Source: Dyadobacter flavalbus (GTDB lineage: Bacteria; Bacteroidota; Bacteroidia; Cytophagales; Spirosomataceae). Taken from it: a stretch of DNA of 64,000 nt. The notes under the pieces are model-generated. The model was given only the letters and a program-made list of their open reading frames with translations, ran no database searches and was not told the DNA's origin. The stretch lies in NCBI RefSeq assembly GCF_006149045.1, contig NZ_VBSN01000071.1, positions 186,001 through 250,000 of the forward strand, given 5' to 3'. Made by a program: the position numbers and the translations under genes. This document shows, piece by piece, positions 9,031-16,921 of this stretch (position 1 is its first letter; each line of letters starts with the position of its first letter).

Positions 9031-9067
9031 AAGCACTTGGCAATTATTTGGTGAGTGCTTTTTTTTC
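9031..9067 (+). terminator. Terminator of tRNA-Arg unit 4
   Basis: AAGCACT (9031-9037) pairs with AGTGCTT (9054-9060), with weak inner pairs, followed by TTTTTTTT. Confidence 0.75.
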
Positions 9068-9986
9068 GTTTTCACAATGCGTTTGACAATGCCATTGCCA
9101 ACGGCAAGCTGCTTCTTTTGTTACTATAAAAAACTTTCAATTTCTTCTAACCTGTAAGCAATAGGCTATTTCTGAAGTGCTTTCATTTCAATTTTCTTCA
9201 CATTACTGCACTTGAATCTTTACAGATTTATTTACACTAAAAAATTTGTAGAAAAAGTTTGTAAAAATTTGCAAACTAATAAGATATATTTTGTAGCTTT
9301 ATTGTCAGGGATTTAGATGTGGATTGTGAAGCTTATTTAGTATCATTTCCATCTGAGCTGTTAAATTGTAGGGTTAATTGTTACAGTGATAAAGGGGGCC
9401 TTGTTTCAGGGCTCCTTTTTTATGTTTTGCCGCTTCCAGGCGAGTCTCTCTTTCTTCCACAACTGCTTCTTTGATCAGTAACATTAAAAGGATAAATCAG
9501 CTGTATTTGACTTTGTAAGTTAAAGCAGAACTTTTTCTTGATCCTGATGCTTATATAATAAAGTTAATACGCTGTATATGAGGTAGGTAATATTTAAATA
9601 TCATCGGTTACATATGATGATGGAATTGAATTTCATATCAAAGAATTCGCTGCTTAAACGGTTTGAAAAAACTTATATAGGGCTTCAATTAAGGGATTAA
9701 AAAAGTATCCTGCACCGTTACAGTACGTGTTGAAGCACAGAGAACTGTAATAAGCAGAAAAGAATGGCAGGATTTTTTATAGAAATTATGAAATTTTTTA
9801 CTGCGCAATGCAACAAATTACAATTTCTGTACATTCCGGCAGCAGCATAAAGCGCTTTTACATCCGGAAAATCGTACTTCGCACCATATTTAAGCCAACT
9901 TGTCACACAGTTAACATACTTGGATGAACTTTACTGTACTTTGCGTCTGAATTACTACATATAACCTACTTGATTTAACAATTAAA
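9068..9986. other. Long AT-rich non-coding region
   Basis: About 920 bp without a convincing protein gene. A 62-codon minus-strand frame (9718-9906) has no family features. The region holds a possible small-RNA unit (9300-9421) and, at its right end, the promoter area of the receiver gene at 9987. A near-match TACTTTG precedes that gene by about 45 nt. Confidence 0.5.
9300..9421 (+). ncRNA. Possible small RNA of about 120 nt ending in a terminator
   Basis: A TATATTTTG box (9285-9293, one base longer than the -7 consensus) with TTTG further upstream could start a transcript near 9300. It would end at the hairpin GGGGCCTTG/CAGGGCTCC plus TTTTTT (9391-9421). An internal TTAGATG/CATCTGA pairing is possible. 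No open frame of note lies inside. I do not recognise the RNA family. A stand-alone hairpin is the main alternative. Confidence 0.3.
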
Positions 9987-10334
9987 ATGAACGTACTCTA
10001 CATTGATCATGAAATTAACAATCTGAATTCCTTTAAGGCGACTTTCAGAAGGGATGTAAACGTCTATGTGGCAAGCACTACGGATGAAGGATTCCAGATT
10101 CTGAGCAACAATAAAATTGATATTATCTTTACAGATCATCAGATGCCTGAAATGACTGGTCTGGAATTCCTCAAACTGGTATCCGACCGGTTTCCTGAAA
10201 GCAAGCGTGTTTTGCTGACCGGCAACGCCTATACCGACGAATTCAAGGTAGCTGCCGTTAAAGGATATTTCCATAGTTATCTTAACAAACCCTGGGATGA
10301 ATATCAGTTACGCCAGTTGATTAAACCGAATTAA
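9987..10334 (+). CDS. Single-domain response regulator
   Basis: A 115-residue CheY-like receiver with no output domain. Phosphoacceptor Asp50 lies in IIFTDHQMP and the conserved Lys in LNKPW. The acidic pocket is DHE (residues 7-9) rather than DDE or DDD. The short length suggests it acts through a partner protein. It is convergent with the Kai-cluster kinase and shares a bidirectional terminator with it, so it could be that kinase's partner, but this is a guess from position. Confidence 0.85.
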   Translation: MNVLYIDHEINNLNSFKATFRRDVNVYVASTTDEGFQILSNNKIDIIFTDHQMPEMTGLEFLKLVSDRFPESKRVLLTGNAYTDEFKVAAVKGYFHSYLNKPWDEYQLRQLIKPN

Positions 10335-10352
10335 TCCATTTTACAAAGTCTT

Positions 10353-10406
10353 ATAAACTAAAAGCGGCAGAATTCTTTAAAAAGGATTCTGCCGCTTTTA
10401 GTTTAT
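10353..10406. terminator. Bidirectional terminator between convergent genes
   Basis: A perfect 21-bp stem (10353-10373 with 10386-10406) with a 12-nt loop and A/T-rich outer flanks. It can end both the receiver gene (+) and the Kai operon (-). Confidence 0.9.
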
Positions 10407-10433
10407 GCAGCACTGAAATTAGGCATCATTTAC

Positions 10434-11744
10434 TCAAAAGCGAACATTTTCCTGCGGTTGCTGCTGGGAAACAGGCAAAGTAATAATAAAGCTTGCGCCT
10501 TCACCTTCGCGGCTCTTTGCGGAAATGGTACCGTTATGTTTGTCTATAATTTTTTTCGTAATGGAAAGTCCGATGCCTGAGCCTTCGTATTTATCCTTTG
10601 TATTCAGTCGTTCAAACAGGAAAAAAATTCTTTCATTGTAAGCATCGTCAAAGCCGATGCCATTATCTGAAATGGTAACAGAACAGAATTTACCGTTATT
10701 CTCAGAAGAAGGCAACTGCTCCGGGTTATGCACAACTTCGCCTGAGATCCGGATAACGGGCGGCTGGCCGGCTTTGGAGAACTTAATGGAATTGCTGATC
10801 AGATTCTGGAAAACCTGCTTGATCTGGCCTCTGTTTACCTCAATTTCCGGAAGTTCGTTTATGATTACCGTGGCATTTTTTTCATTGATCAGAATTTCAT
10901 AATCTTCAATTACTTCATTGACGACTTCCTTAAGATTTGTCAATGAAAAATAACTGACATTGGTGGAAAGCCGTGAGTAACTTAAAATGTCGTTAATCAT
11001 GGTTCTCATGCGCTGTGAAGATGAAATGATCTTGTCAAGGTAGTTCAGGCTGTCTCCGGAAAGTTCATCCATATGCCGGTTCCGAAGCATGGTTGAAAAA
11101 ATCAGGATTTTGCGCAGGGGTTCCTGAAGATCGTGCGAAGCAACGGATGCAAATTGCTGAAGATCGTGGTTGCTGGTTTCCAGCTCACTGTTGATCTCTT
11201 CCAGCCTCTGGTTGTTCTGTTTAAGAAGCTGCTGGATTTCCTTCTGAAAACTCAGATCGGTTACAATAATGCTGAGTGAAGGCCCTTCATCCAGTTGCAG
11301 CGTTGTGACAGAAAGCTGACACGGAACCTGGTCGCCTCCGCGGTCTAGGCAAAGTTCCGATTTGTTGTCTTCAAGCCAGCCTTTTTCAAACAAATCCTTG
11401 TATATATCCTTAAAATCCGAATGAATAAATGATTCAAAATACATGCCGACAACTTTCGATAACGGCATATGGATCATTGACGCAAACATGGAATTGCAGT
11501 ACAGGATAATGCCGTCCCGGTTAAGTGTAACGGCACCTTCGTTCATTTTCTCAATAAACACACGGTAAGACTGATCCGCCGTTTTCAGCGTAAAAAGCTG
11601 GTGTTCACCGTCCGGATCCTTTACAACCAACGCATCCACCTGTCCCGAACGGATTGCGTTGATGGTGTCCGTTGCTTCTTCCAGTTGCCAGAGAAGTTCT
11701 TCGTTTTCCTTTAACAGCTGCTCGTAGGTCTTTGAAGTGTTCAT
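10434..11744 (-). CDS. PAS histidine kinase of the Kai cluster
   Basis: A 436-residue soluble kinase. It has an N-terminal helical segment (1-55, with NAIRSGQVDALVV), a PAS domain (about 60-170), a short coiled coil (170-200), HisKA with phospho-His204 in VASHDLQEPLRKI, and HATPase_c with NAIKFS-type N-box, DNGIGF and GSGIGLSI motifs (about 310-425). No membrane segment is seen. It begins 2 nt after the second kaiB stop, so it is translationally coupled. It has no KaiB-like N-terminal domain and so is not a SasA orthologue. It is inferred to read or transmit KaiC state, as kinases next to kaiBC do in other non-cyanobacterial clusters. Confidence 0.92.
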   Translation of the reverse strand: MNTSKTYEQLLKENEELLWQLEEATDTINAIRSGQVDALVVKDPDGEHQLFTLKTADQSYRVFIEKMNEGAVTLNRDGIILYCNSMFASMIHMPLSKVVGMYFESFIHSDFKDIYKDLFEKGWLEDNKSELCLDRGGDQVPCQLSVTTLQLDEGPSLSIIVTDLSFQKEIQQLLKQNNQRLEEINSELETSNHDLQQFASVASHDLQEPLRKILIFSTMLRNRHMDELSGDSLNYLDKIISSSQRMRTMINDILSYSRLSTNVSYFSLTNLKEVVNEVIEDYEILINEKNATVIINELPEIEVNRGQIKQVFQNLISNSIKFSKAGQPPVIRISGEVVHNPEQLPSSENNGKFCSVTISDNGIGFDDAYNERIFFLFERLNTKDKYEGSGIGLSITKKIIDKHNGTISAKSREGEGASFIITLPVSQQQPQENVRF

Positions 11745-11746
11745 GA

Positions 11747-12067
11747 TTATATCGCAATTCCAAGGCCGCTAAGCACCTTTATTGTATCTGACATATCTCC
11801 GATCAGACGTTTTTCCGGAAGAGGAAAGCGTTTGATCAACAAGGGCAAAGCAATGATCTGCTCTTGTTCTGCAATGGATTTTTGTTGGTAAACGTCAATA
11901 ATTTCCAGGGAATACTTTTCCGGGATGTACTTGTCACAGATTTCTTTTATATTAACAATGGCACGCAGTGAATTAATGGACGCGCCCGTTACATACAGGC
12001 GCAGGACATAAAAGTCGTTGTCTTCCGGATGATCGCCATGCTGTGGAAATTCTGGGTGCTTGCTCAT
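11747..12067 (-). CDS. kaiB: KaiB-family protein, diverged copy
   Basis: A 106-residue thioredoxin-like KaiB protein with the family core [12 protein letters not shown], then [32 protein letters not shown] and RLIGDMSD. KaiB normally binds the CI ring of KaiC after a fold switch. This copy has a longer N-terminus and departs from the usual TPTL motif (LPLL). Its ATG overlaps the stop of the first kaiB by 4 nt and the kinase follows after 2 nt, so all three are probably translated from one message. The divergence from its neighbour suggests a separate role, perhaps linking to the kinase. Confidence 0.9.
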   Translation of the reverse strand: MSKHPEFPQHGDHPEDNDFYVLRLYVTGASINSLRAIVNIKEICDKYIPEKYSLEIIDVYQQKSIAEQEQIIALPLLIKRFPLPEKRLIGDMSDTIKVLSGLGIAI

Positions 12068-12363
12068 TCCTGTTTCTTTGCAGGGCGAATATTCAATCCA
12101 ACCAGCACTTTTTCCTTGTTGGAAAGGTCGCCGATAATTTTACGGATTGGCTCAGGTACTTTTTTGACAAGCGTCGGGATTGCCAGAATCTGATCGCCTT
12201 CGGCAAGCTGAGGGTGCACAAGCAAATCTATTACTTCAATTACATACTTGTCTTTCAGGTATTCTTCACAGTATTTTTTCAGATTTCCCAGTGCGGCAAC
12301 CGACTTGGCTGTTTTGCCCGCAATGTATAATCTCAGTTCCCATATTTCTCCGGTGTCTTCCAT
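12064..12363 (-). CDS. kaiB: KaiB-family protein, more typical copy
   Basis: A 99-residue protein with the standard KaiB signature: [52 protein letters not shown] and [17 protein letters not shown]. It is the closer match to classical KaiB (PTLVK, IGDLS). It lies 33 nt downstream of kaiC and overlaps the next kaiB by 4 nt. Family knowledge says KaiB binds phosphorylated KaiC and resets its cycle; that this one does so here is inferred from operon position. Confidence 0.95.
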   Translation of the reverse strand: MEDTGEIWELRLYIAGKTAKSVAALGNLKKYCEEYLKDKYVIEVIDLLVHPQLAEGDQILAIPTLVKKVPEPIRKIIGDLSNKEKVLVGLNIRPAKKQE

Positions 12364-12396
12364 TCAGCTTGTTATTGGCTCACTTAAAATTTTATA

Positions 12397-14106
12397 TTAT
12401 TGCTGTCCTCCGCGTTTCTGGAGAATTTCCTGCCGGTTCTGTTCCATTACTTCACGCGTCAGTTCTTCTTCAATATAGGTTTTGTTCAGCTCATCCCGCA
12501 CGGATTCAAATTCTTCCCTGAGGCTGGCTATTTTGGACTCAAGTACCATTTTCTTTCTTTCAATTTCCTTGTCTTTTCTTGAAACTGCGTGGCTGCGGAT
12601 TACGTTTTCAGTTTTTTCGGCAAGCTGCTGTTCTTCTCTTGCGGAGCCCGTCAGAATGCCGCCCCGGCCCATATATACGTCCACAAGATCCAGTCCGGTA
12701 TTCGAAATCACGAATTCGCGGACCTGATTCGAGTGCTTCATGCCGCGCGATTTCATTACATAAAGCCCGCGGTTGCGTTCACCGTTAAATTCAATGTCCC
12801 TGACAAGCAGCCATGCGTCCACAAGTGAAGAAATGCTTTCATCAGTCTGTTCGGAAATATTGTCGTTCAGGGCAAGCGCAGTAAACATAACCGTTATATC
12901 CGCACCTTGTAAAAAATCAATAAGCCGTATCAGAACGCTTTTTACTTCACTTACAGATCCGACGGATATCAGATTGGTGATCGGGTCCAGAATAACAACA
13001 CTTGGTCTGAAAGCCAGAACTTGTTTGGTTATCGACAGCAAATGCATTTCCAGTCCGTTGATCGTTGGACGTGAAGCAAACAGCCTCAGCAAGCCTTTAT
13101 CCACGTGATTTTGCATGTCGATGCCAATAGACATCATGTTGCGGATAATCTGACTTGGCGATTCTTCGAAGGCAAAATAAATGCAGCGTTCGCCATTGAG
13201 GCAGGTCTGGTTTGCAAAACTGCCCGCAAGGCTGGTTTTCCCGGTTCCGGCCGTCCCGGAAACAAGCACGCTGCTTCTCCGGAAAAAGCCTTTGCCTCCA
13301 AGCATACTGTCGAGTCCGGAAACGCCCGTAGGAATGCGCTCGGACGATACATCATGTGATAAACTGAGCGAAGTAACCGGCACGACTGAAATTCCGTCCT
13401 CATCTATGAGAAACGGATATTCATTTGTTCCGTGAACAGAGCCGCGGTATTTGACAATCCGCAGAAGTCTTGTGGAAATTTTATTCTCAACACGGTGATC
13501 CAGCAAAATAACGCAGTCAGAAACATATTCTTCCAGACCTTGCCTGGTCAGCGTGCCTTCTCCTTTTTCTCCGGTGATAATCGTTGTTACTTTTTTTTCC
13601 TTGAGCCATTCGAACAATCTTCTGAGTTCAGCCCGTAAAATAGCCTGATTGGTAAGGCCGGAAAACAAACTTTCGATTGTATCCAGCACAACGCGCTTGG
13701 CGCCGATGCTGTCAATGGCATGGCCAAGCCGGATGAAAAGGCCGTCCAGATCGTATTCGCCCGTTTCTTCGATCTCGCTGCGCTCCAGATGAACATGGTC
13801 AAGCCGGATCAACTTGTCCTGTTGCAGCTTTTGAAGATCAAATCCGAGCGATGCAACATTGACTGTAAGTTCTTCTGTTTTTTCCTCAAATGCCATGAAA
13901 ACGCCCGGTTCATTATATTGCAGGGCGCCATGAACAAGAAATTCCATCGAAAAAACCGTTTTCCCGCATCCTGCAGATCCGCATACAAGCGTAGGCCTTC
14001 CTTGCGGCAAGCCGCCGCCAGTAATTTCATCCAGTCCTTTTATCCCGGTACATGCTTTGGGTAAAGACGGTAACAAAGGCTTTGATTCAGAGGGTTCAAT
14101 AATCAT
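12397..14106 (-). CDS. kaiC: KaiC-type double-domain ATPase with C-terminal coiled coil
   Basis: A 569-residue protein from ATG 14106 (MIIEPSESK). The frame is open upstream, but the longer reading is not KaiC-like. CI has Walker A GSAGCGKT (43-50) and the catalytic Glu pair 74-75; CII has Walker A GTAGTGKT (284-291) and Glu pair 314-315. Aligned by eye to cyanobacterial KaiC, the T426/S431/T432 region reads TDESISS: Thr421, Ser426 and Ser427, so the usual Ser-Thr phosphosite pair is Ser-Ser. Residues about 490-565 form a long charged coiled coil that cyanobacterial KaiC lacks but some KaiA-independent KaiC proteins have. No kaiA is present. It is followed by two kaiB genes and a kinase. Confidence 0.95.
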   Translation of the reverse strand: MIIEPSESKPLLPSLPKACTGIKGLDEITGGGLPQGRPTLVCGSAGCGKTVFSMEFLVHGALQYNEPGVFMAFEEKTEELTVNVASLGFDLQKLQQDKLIRLDHVHLERSEIEETGEYDLDGLFIRLGHAIDSIGAKRVVLDTIESLFSGLTNQAILRAELRRLFEWLKEKKVTTIITGEKGEGTLTRQGLEEYVSDCVILLDHRVENKISTRLLRIVKYRGSVHGTNEYPFLIDEDGISVVPVTSLSLSHDVSSERIPTGVSGLDSMLGGKGFFRRSSVLVSGTAGTGKTSLAGSFANQTCLNGERCIYFAFEESPSQIIRNMMSIGIDMQNHVDKGLLRLFASRPTINGLEMHLLSITKQVLAFRPSVVILDPITNLISVGSVSEVKSVLIRLIDFLQGADITVMFTALALNDNISEQTDESISSLVDAWLLVRDIEFNGERNRGLYVMKSRGMKHSNQVREFVISNTGLDLVDVYMGRGGILTGSAREEQQLAEKTENVIRSHAVSRKDKEIERKKMVLESKIASLREEFESVRDELNKTYIEEELTREVMEQNRQEILQKRGGQQ

Positions 14107-14242
14107 TAAATTGCTGTTTCGGAGATGATAAGTTGAAGTGCTTGTTCGAAATTTCAGATAAATACCATTCCGTGAAGATTGTGTACCCGGGTGGTTTATT
14201 GTAACTGAAATTGCCTTTTTTTGTGTACTGTATTTTTTGTGA

Positions 14243-14650
14243 TCAATTAGAAGTTTCCAGAAACTGGGCAGCCAGTTCCGAGCCCATGCTGTTGAACTCC
14301 TCGAATGTGCTTGGCTTGGCAATGAAAAGGTTTACGCCTGCTTCATAGGCCTTTTCAATTAAAGAAACGTTGGATGACGTCGAGATCATTACAACCGGAA
14401 CGGTGGAAAGGCTCGGGTCTGATCGGATCGCTGTAATGGTTTCCAGCCCGTTCATTTTGGGCATGTTCATGTCCATTAATATCAGCGATGCCGGCGACTG
14501 AGGTTTTTGCTGGATGAGGCTTAAAAGTTCAATCCCGTTTTCTGCTTCAAAAATCTCGATCTGCATACCTGCGGATTCCAGTGCTTCTCTTATAAAAAAC
14601 CGGTCATCTTCATCATCGTCTGCAAGATATACAATATTGGTTTTTTTCAT
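14243..14650 (-). CDS. Rcp1-like single-domain response regulator at head of Kai cluster
   Basis: A 135-residue receiver with acidic pocket LADDDEDD, phosphoacceptor Asp in LILMDMNMPKMNG, and conserved Lys in FIAKPSTFEE. The extra Asp pair near the N-terminus and the C-terminal helix resemble Rcp1-type regulators. It is 136 nt upstream of kaiC on the same strand, so it is likely the first gene of the Kai operon or a closely linked unit. It may receive phosphate from the cluster kinase. A related receiver lies at 52175. Confidence 0.9.
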   Translation of the reverse strand: MKKTNIVYLADDDEDDRFFIREALESAGMQIEIFEAENGIELLSLIQQKPQSPASLILMDMNMPKMNGLETITAIRSDPSLSTVPVVMISTSSNVSLIEKAYEAGVNLFIAKPSTFEEFNSMGSELAAQFLETSN

Positions 14651-15030
14651 TTGATGATGCGGAATGATTACTTGGTTTTAACTTGTCCTGATTTTCTGCC
14701 AAGGCACAGCTGTTTGCCGGCACATATTATCAGTCAGCAATAAAGGTAATAGAAAATACAAAAGGCGTTATGACAATTACCCTGAAAAAATATACGCAGC
14801 GGATTGCCAATGTCGCCGGAGCAGAAAGGGGCGCTGGCAAAATGCGTACTAATGCGATAAAAAATGTAGAGCAGATTGAATGATGCTTTTCGACTGCGGA
14901 AAGCATATGCAACAATTTCGACCGTTCGGGAGAACGGCCGGAGTTGTTTGGTCTTTATTATCAACGCCGGATCATGCAGGTAAACAGGATTGTTCTACAC
15001 AATCCGACCGTTAAATAATAGATTGGAAAA
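14651..15030. other. Non-coding spacer upstream of the Kai cluster
   Basis: About 380 bp. Two overlapping minus-strand frames (14730-14964) show no family features and are not called. It should hold the promoter of the Kai operon, but no exact TAnnTTTG was found on the minus strand. Confidence 0.4.
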
Positions 15031-15240
15031 TTAATTGAAAACGGTTTTTATATAGGACAGTCTCAGGTCTTCTACCTCGTGCTGTAATAACCAATTGCGG
15101 AAATCGGACACATTTTGGGGTTGATAATGCACAATATGGCCGTTTGTTAACATAATAGTAAATACTTCGAAAGCCTGGATAAATTTTTTTAATTGGTCTA
15201 CGCAGAATTCGAATCCTGGGAAGTAATAGTTAGTTGCCAT
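15031..15240 (-). CDS. Small hypothetical protein
   Basis: A 69-residue frame starting with ATG: MATNYYFPGFEFCVDQLKKF, an IMLTNGHIVHYQP strand segment, then NVSDFRNWLLQHEVEDLR. The amphipathic helices and the ILTNGxIVHY-like strand look like a real folded small protein. I do not recognise the family. The flanks are AT-rich spacers, and it may be monocistronic. Confidence 0.5.
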   Translation of the reverse strand: MATNYYFPGFEFCVDQLKKFIQAFEVFTIMLTNGHIVHYQPQNVSDFRNWLLQHEVEDLRLSYIKTVFN

Positions 15241-15535
15241 TTTTTAGTCTATTATTTTTGGGCTAATTGCTAGTATGTATTCGTCTATAACAAAAATACA
15301 TTAGGAATATGCAAGAAGCATGCCGAAAAATAAATTGTATAAATTTAATTATATTATTTTGATTTCAAGAAGAATAGTTTCACGCTTTTAAATGAGTAAT
15401 AAGCGTCTTTATTGTAGAAACAATTCTAATGATTCTGTAAAAGTACAATCTGGTAGCAAATATTAAAACAGCAGTTACATATTTTTAAAAATATTTTTCA
15501 GCAACGTCCTGCCTATGCTCCGATAAGAGGAAAAA
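15241..15535. other. AT-rich spacer
   Basis: Nothing recognisable; probably the promoter region of the small gene at 15031 and the 3' trailer of the DeoR gene. Confidence 0.4.
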
Positions 15536-16294
15536 CTAACCTTTTACAATGTCCAGACCTTTTTCTTTCAGCGCTGCAGTGGTTTGATTTCCGAGGTCTT
15601 TGTCGGTAATGAGTTTATGGATCAAAGCCAGGCTGCCAAAACGGAAATAGCTGTCTTTTCCGATCTTGGAGGAATCACAAAGCAGCAATATTTCATCCGC
15701 ATTTCTGACAAAAGCGGATGTGATCATTGCTTCCACTTCGCTGTGTGCCGTAAGCCCTTTTTCTGCGGAAATACCGTCCACACCAATAAATGCCTTGTTT
15801 GCCTGATACTGATCGATGTGCTGAACAGCCCTTTCGCCATGTACAGCCCGCCGCTGTTTGTCAATTTCTCCGCCGATAAGGTTTATGCTGATGCCCGGAG
15901 CATCAAACAATTCCGCCAGAACCGGCAGGGAGTTGGTTATTACCTTCAATCCGTTCCGGTTTTTGATATGCCGGCACATTTTGAAAACCGTACTGCCGCA
16001 GTCGAGAAAGATAATGTCTCCGTCCTGAACAAAATCTGCGGCCATTTTCCCGATTGTTTCCTTGTTATTTTCATTCGCTCCCGATTTGTCCGCAAAACTC
16101 GTCAGTACCGGATTATCCATTTTCATTGCGCCGCCATGTGTTCGGATCAGCAAACCTTCTTCGGAAATATCATTCAGATCGCGGCGGATTGTGGCCGGTG
16201 ACATGGAAAGCTTTTCAGACAGCTCAAAGACAGAAAGGCTTCCGGCAGCATTTACCGCTGACACAATTTTCTTTTTTCTTTCTTGGAAACTCAT
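15536..16294 (-). CDS. DeoR/GlpR-family transcriptional repressor
   Basis: A 252-residue regulator. The N-terminal DeoR-type winged helix-turn-helix (residues 1-57) includes LSMSPATIRRDLNDI and the LIRTHGGA wing. The C-terminal sensor domain of the sugar-phosphate isomerase-like type contains DIIFLDCGSTV and LIGGEID motifs. Its ligand is probably a phosphorylated sugar or nucleoside. It is divergent from the nucleotide-hydrolase-like gene at 16437, with four 10-bp spaced repeats in the shared intergenic space, so autoregulation and control of that gene are likely. Confidence 0.92.
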   Translation of the reverse strand: MSFQERKKKIVSAVNAAGSLSVFELSEKLSMSPATIRRDLNDISEEGLLIRTHGGAMKMDNPVLTSFADKSGANENNKETIGKMAADFVQDGDIIFLDCGSTVFKMCRHIKNRNGLKVITNSLPVLAELFDAPGISINLIGGEIDKQRRAVHGERAVQHIDQYQANKAFIGVDGISAEKGLTAHSEVEAMITSAFVRNADEILLLCDSSKIGKDSYFRFGSLALIHKLITDKDLGNQTTAALKEKGLDIVKG

Positions 16295-16308
16295 GATGTA
16301 TGTTTAAA

Positions 16309-16349
16309 TTTGATCAAAAATAATCAAAAACGATCAAAGTTGATCAATT
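16309..16349. promoter_or_regulatory. Operator with four 10-bp-spaced GATCAA repeats
   Basis: Consecutive 10-nt units TGATCAAAAA, TAATCAAAAA, CGATCAAAGT and TGATCAATTA lie between the divergent DeoR and 16437 genes. A period near one helical turn puts all copies on one DNA face, as for DeoR-family multimer operators. It overlaps the DeoR gene promoter. Confidence 0.75.
16315..16347 (-). promoter_or_regulatory. Promoter of the DeoR gene inside its operator
   Basis: On the minus strand, TTG (16347-16345), a 22-nt gap and TATTTTTG (16322-16315) match the Bacteroidota consensus. The ATG is 20 nt downstream. The overlap with the repeats supports autorepression. Confidence 0.6.
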
Positions 16350-16436
16350 AAAATATTGTTTAACTCCTGCAAGCCGTTTTACTTAAAGCAAAAATTATCG
16401 TATTCAATCCATTTAACAATTTAAACAACCAACAAA

Positions 16437-16802
16437 ATGCAAGGTTTGATGATACTCGTGGCCGGGCCGTACCGTTCAGGTACAAATGATGATCCGGAAT
16501 TGATGCAAAAAAATCTTTCCCGCCTGGAATCCGTTACACTGGATCTTTTCCGTGCCGGCCATCTTCCGGTAATCGGGGAGTGGCTTGCATTGCCGCTGCT
16601 GCATCTTGCGGGTTCCGAGCGGCCGGGCGATGCGCCTTATAATGAAATTCTATATCCGGTGGCCGGACGGCTTCTTCAGAAATGCGATGCCGTTTTACGG
16701 ATTGAAGGCGAATCCAAAGGAGCCGACGAAGACGTACGCATCGCAAAGGAACGGGGGCTGAAAATATTTTACAAACTTTCCGAAGTTCCCGGATGTGCCT
16801 GA
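16437..16802 (+). CDS. Nucleoside 2-deoxyribosyltransferase-like (DUF4406-type) protein
   Basis: A 121-residue protein with the small Rossmann-like fold of N-deoxyribosyltransferases. It has LMILVAGPYRSGT at the N-terminus, a middle helix with NLSRLESVTLDLFRAGHLPV, and a C-terminal CDAVLRIEGESKGADEDV with the acidic residue pattern typical of the family. Such proteins cleave or exchange bases of deoxynucleosides or nucleotides. The substrate cannot be told from sequence. Divergence from the DeoR regulator through a repeat operator suggests it is the regulator's target. Confidence 0.7.
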   Translation: MQGLMILVAGPYRSGTNDDPELMQKNLSRLESVTLDLFRAGHLPVIGEWLALPLLHLAGSERPGDAPYNEILYPVAGRLLQKCDAVLRIEGESKGADEDVRIAKERGLKIFYKLSEVPGCA

Positions 16803-16921
16803 ACAGTTGTTCTGTGCGGTAAAATCTCTTCTTTTTGTATTGCCCGAAATTCCGGCCTTACTTTAATAGCATGAAGTAACAGGATAATATTGTACGTTAG
16901 CAATAGGTAAAAAGAAAAGAA

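Larger units (their letters stand above)
8536..9067 (+). repeat. Tandem array of four tRNA-Arg plus terminator units
   Basis: Four units of roughly 120-150 bp follow each other, each made of a tRNA-Arg(TCT)-like segment, a spacer and an AAGCACTT...GTGCTTTTT terminator. Unit 1 is intact, units 2 and 3 share a 15-nt insertion, and unit 4 has lost most of its 5' half. Decay rises along the array, as expected after duplication and relaxed selection. Confidence 0.85.

Noticed and set aside
8536-9067. CRISPR-like spacing of repeated units
   Set aside because: The units are tRNA-Arg plus terminator, too long and too diverged for CRISPR repeats, and no cas genes are near.
9718-9906. 62-codon minus-strand frame
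   Set aside because: No family signal, AT-rich spacer, no promoter or conserved feature.
10434-11744. SasA orthologue
   Set aside because: The kinase has a PAS sensor and no KaiB-like N-terminal domain, so only its location suggests a Kai link.
14730-14964. Two overlapping small minus-strand frames
   Set aside because: Overlapping in two frames with low-complexity content; nothing supports either one.
16803-16921. Riboswitch before the HD gene
   Set aside because: Short and without a conserved hairpin set that I can recognise.
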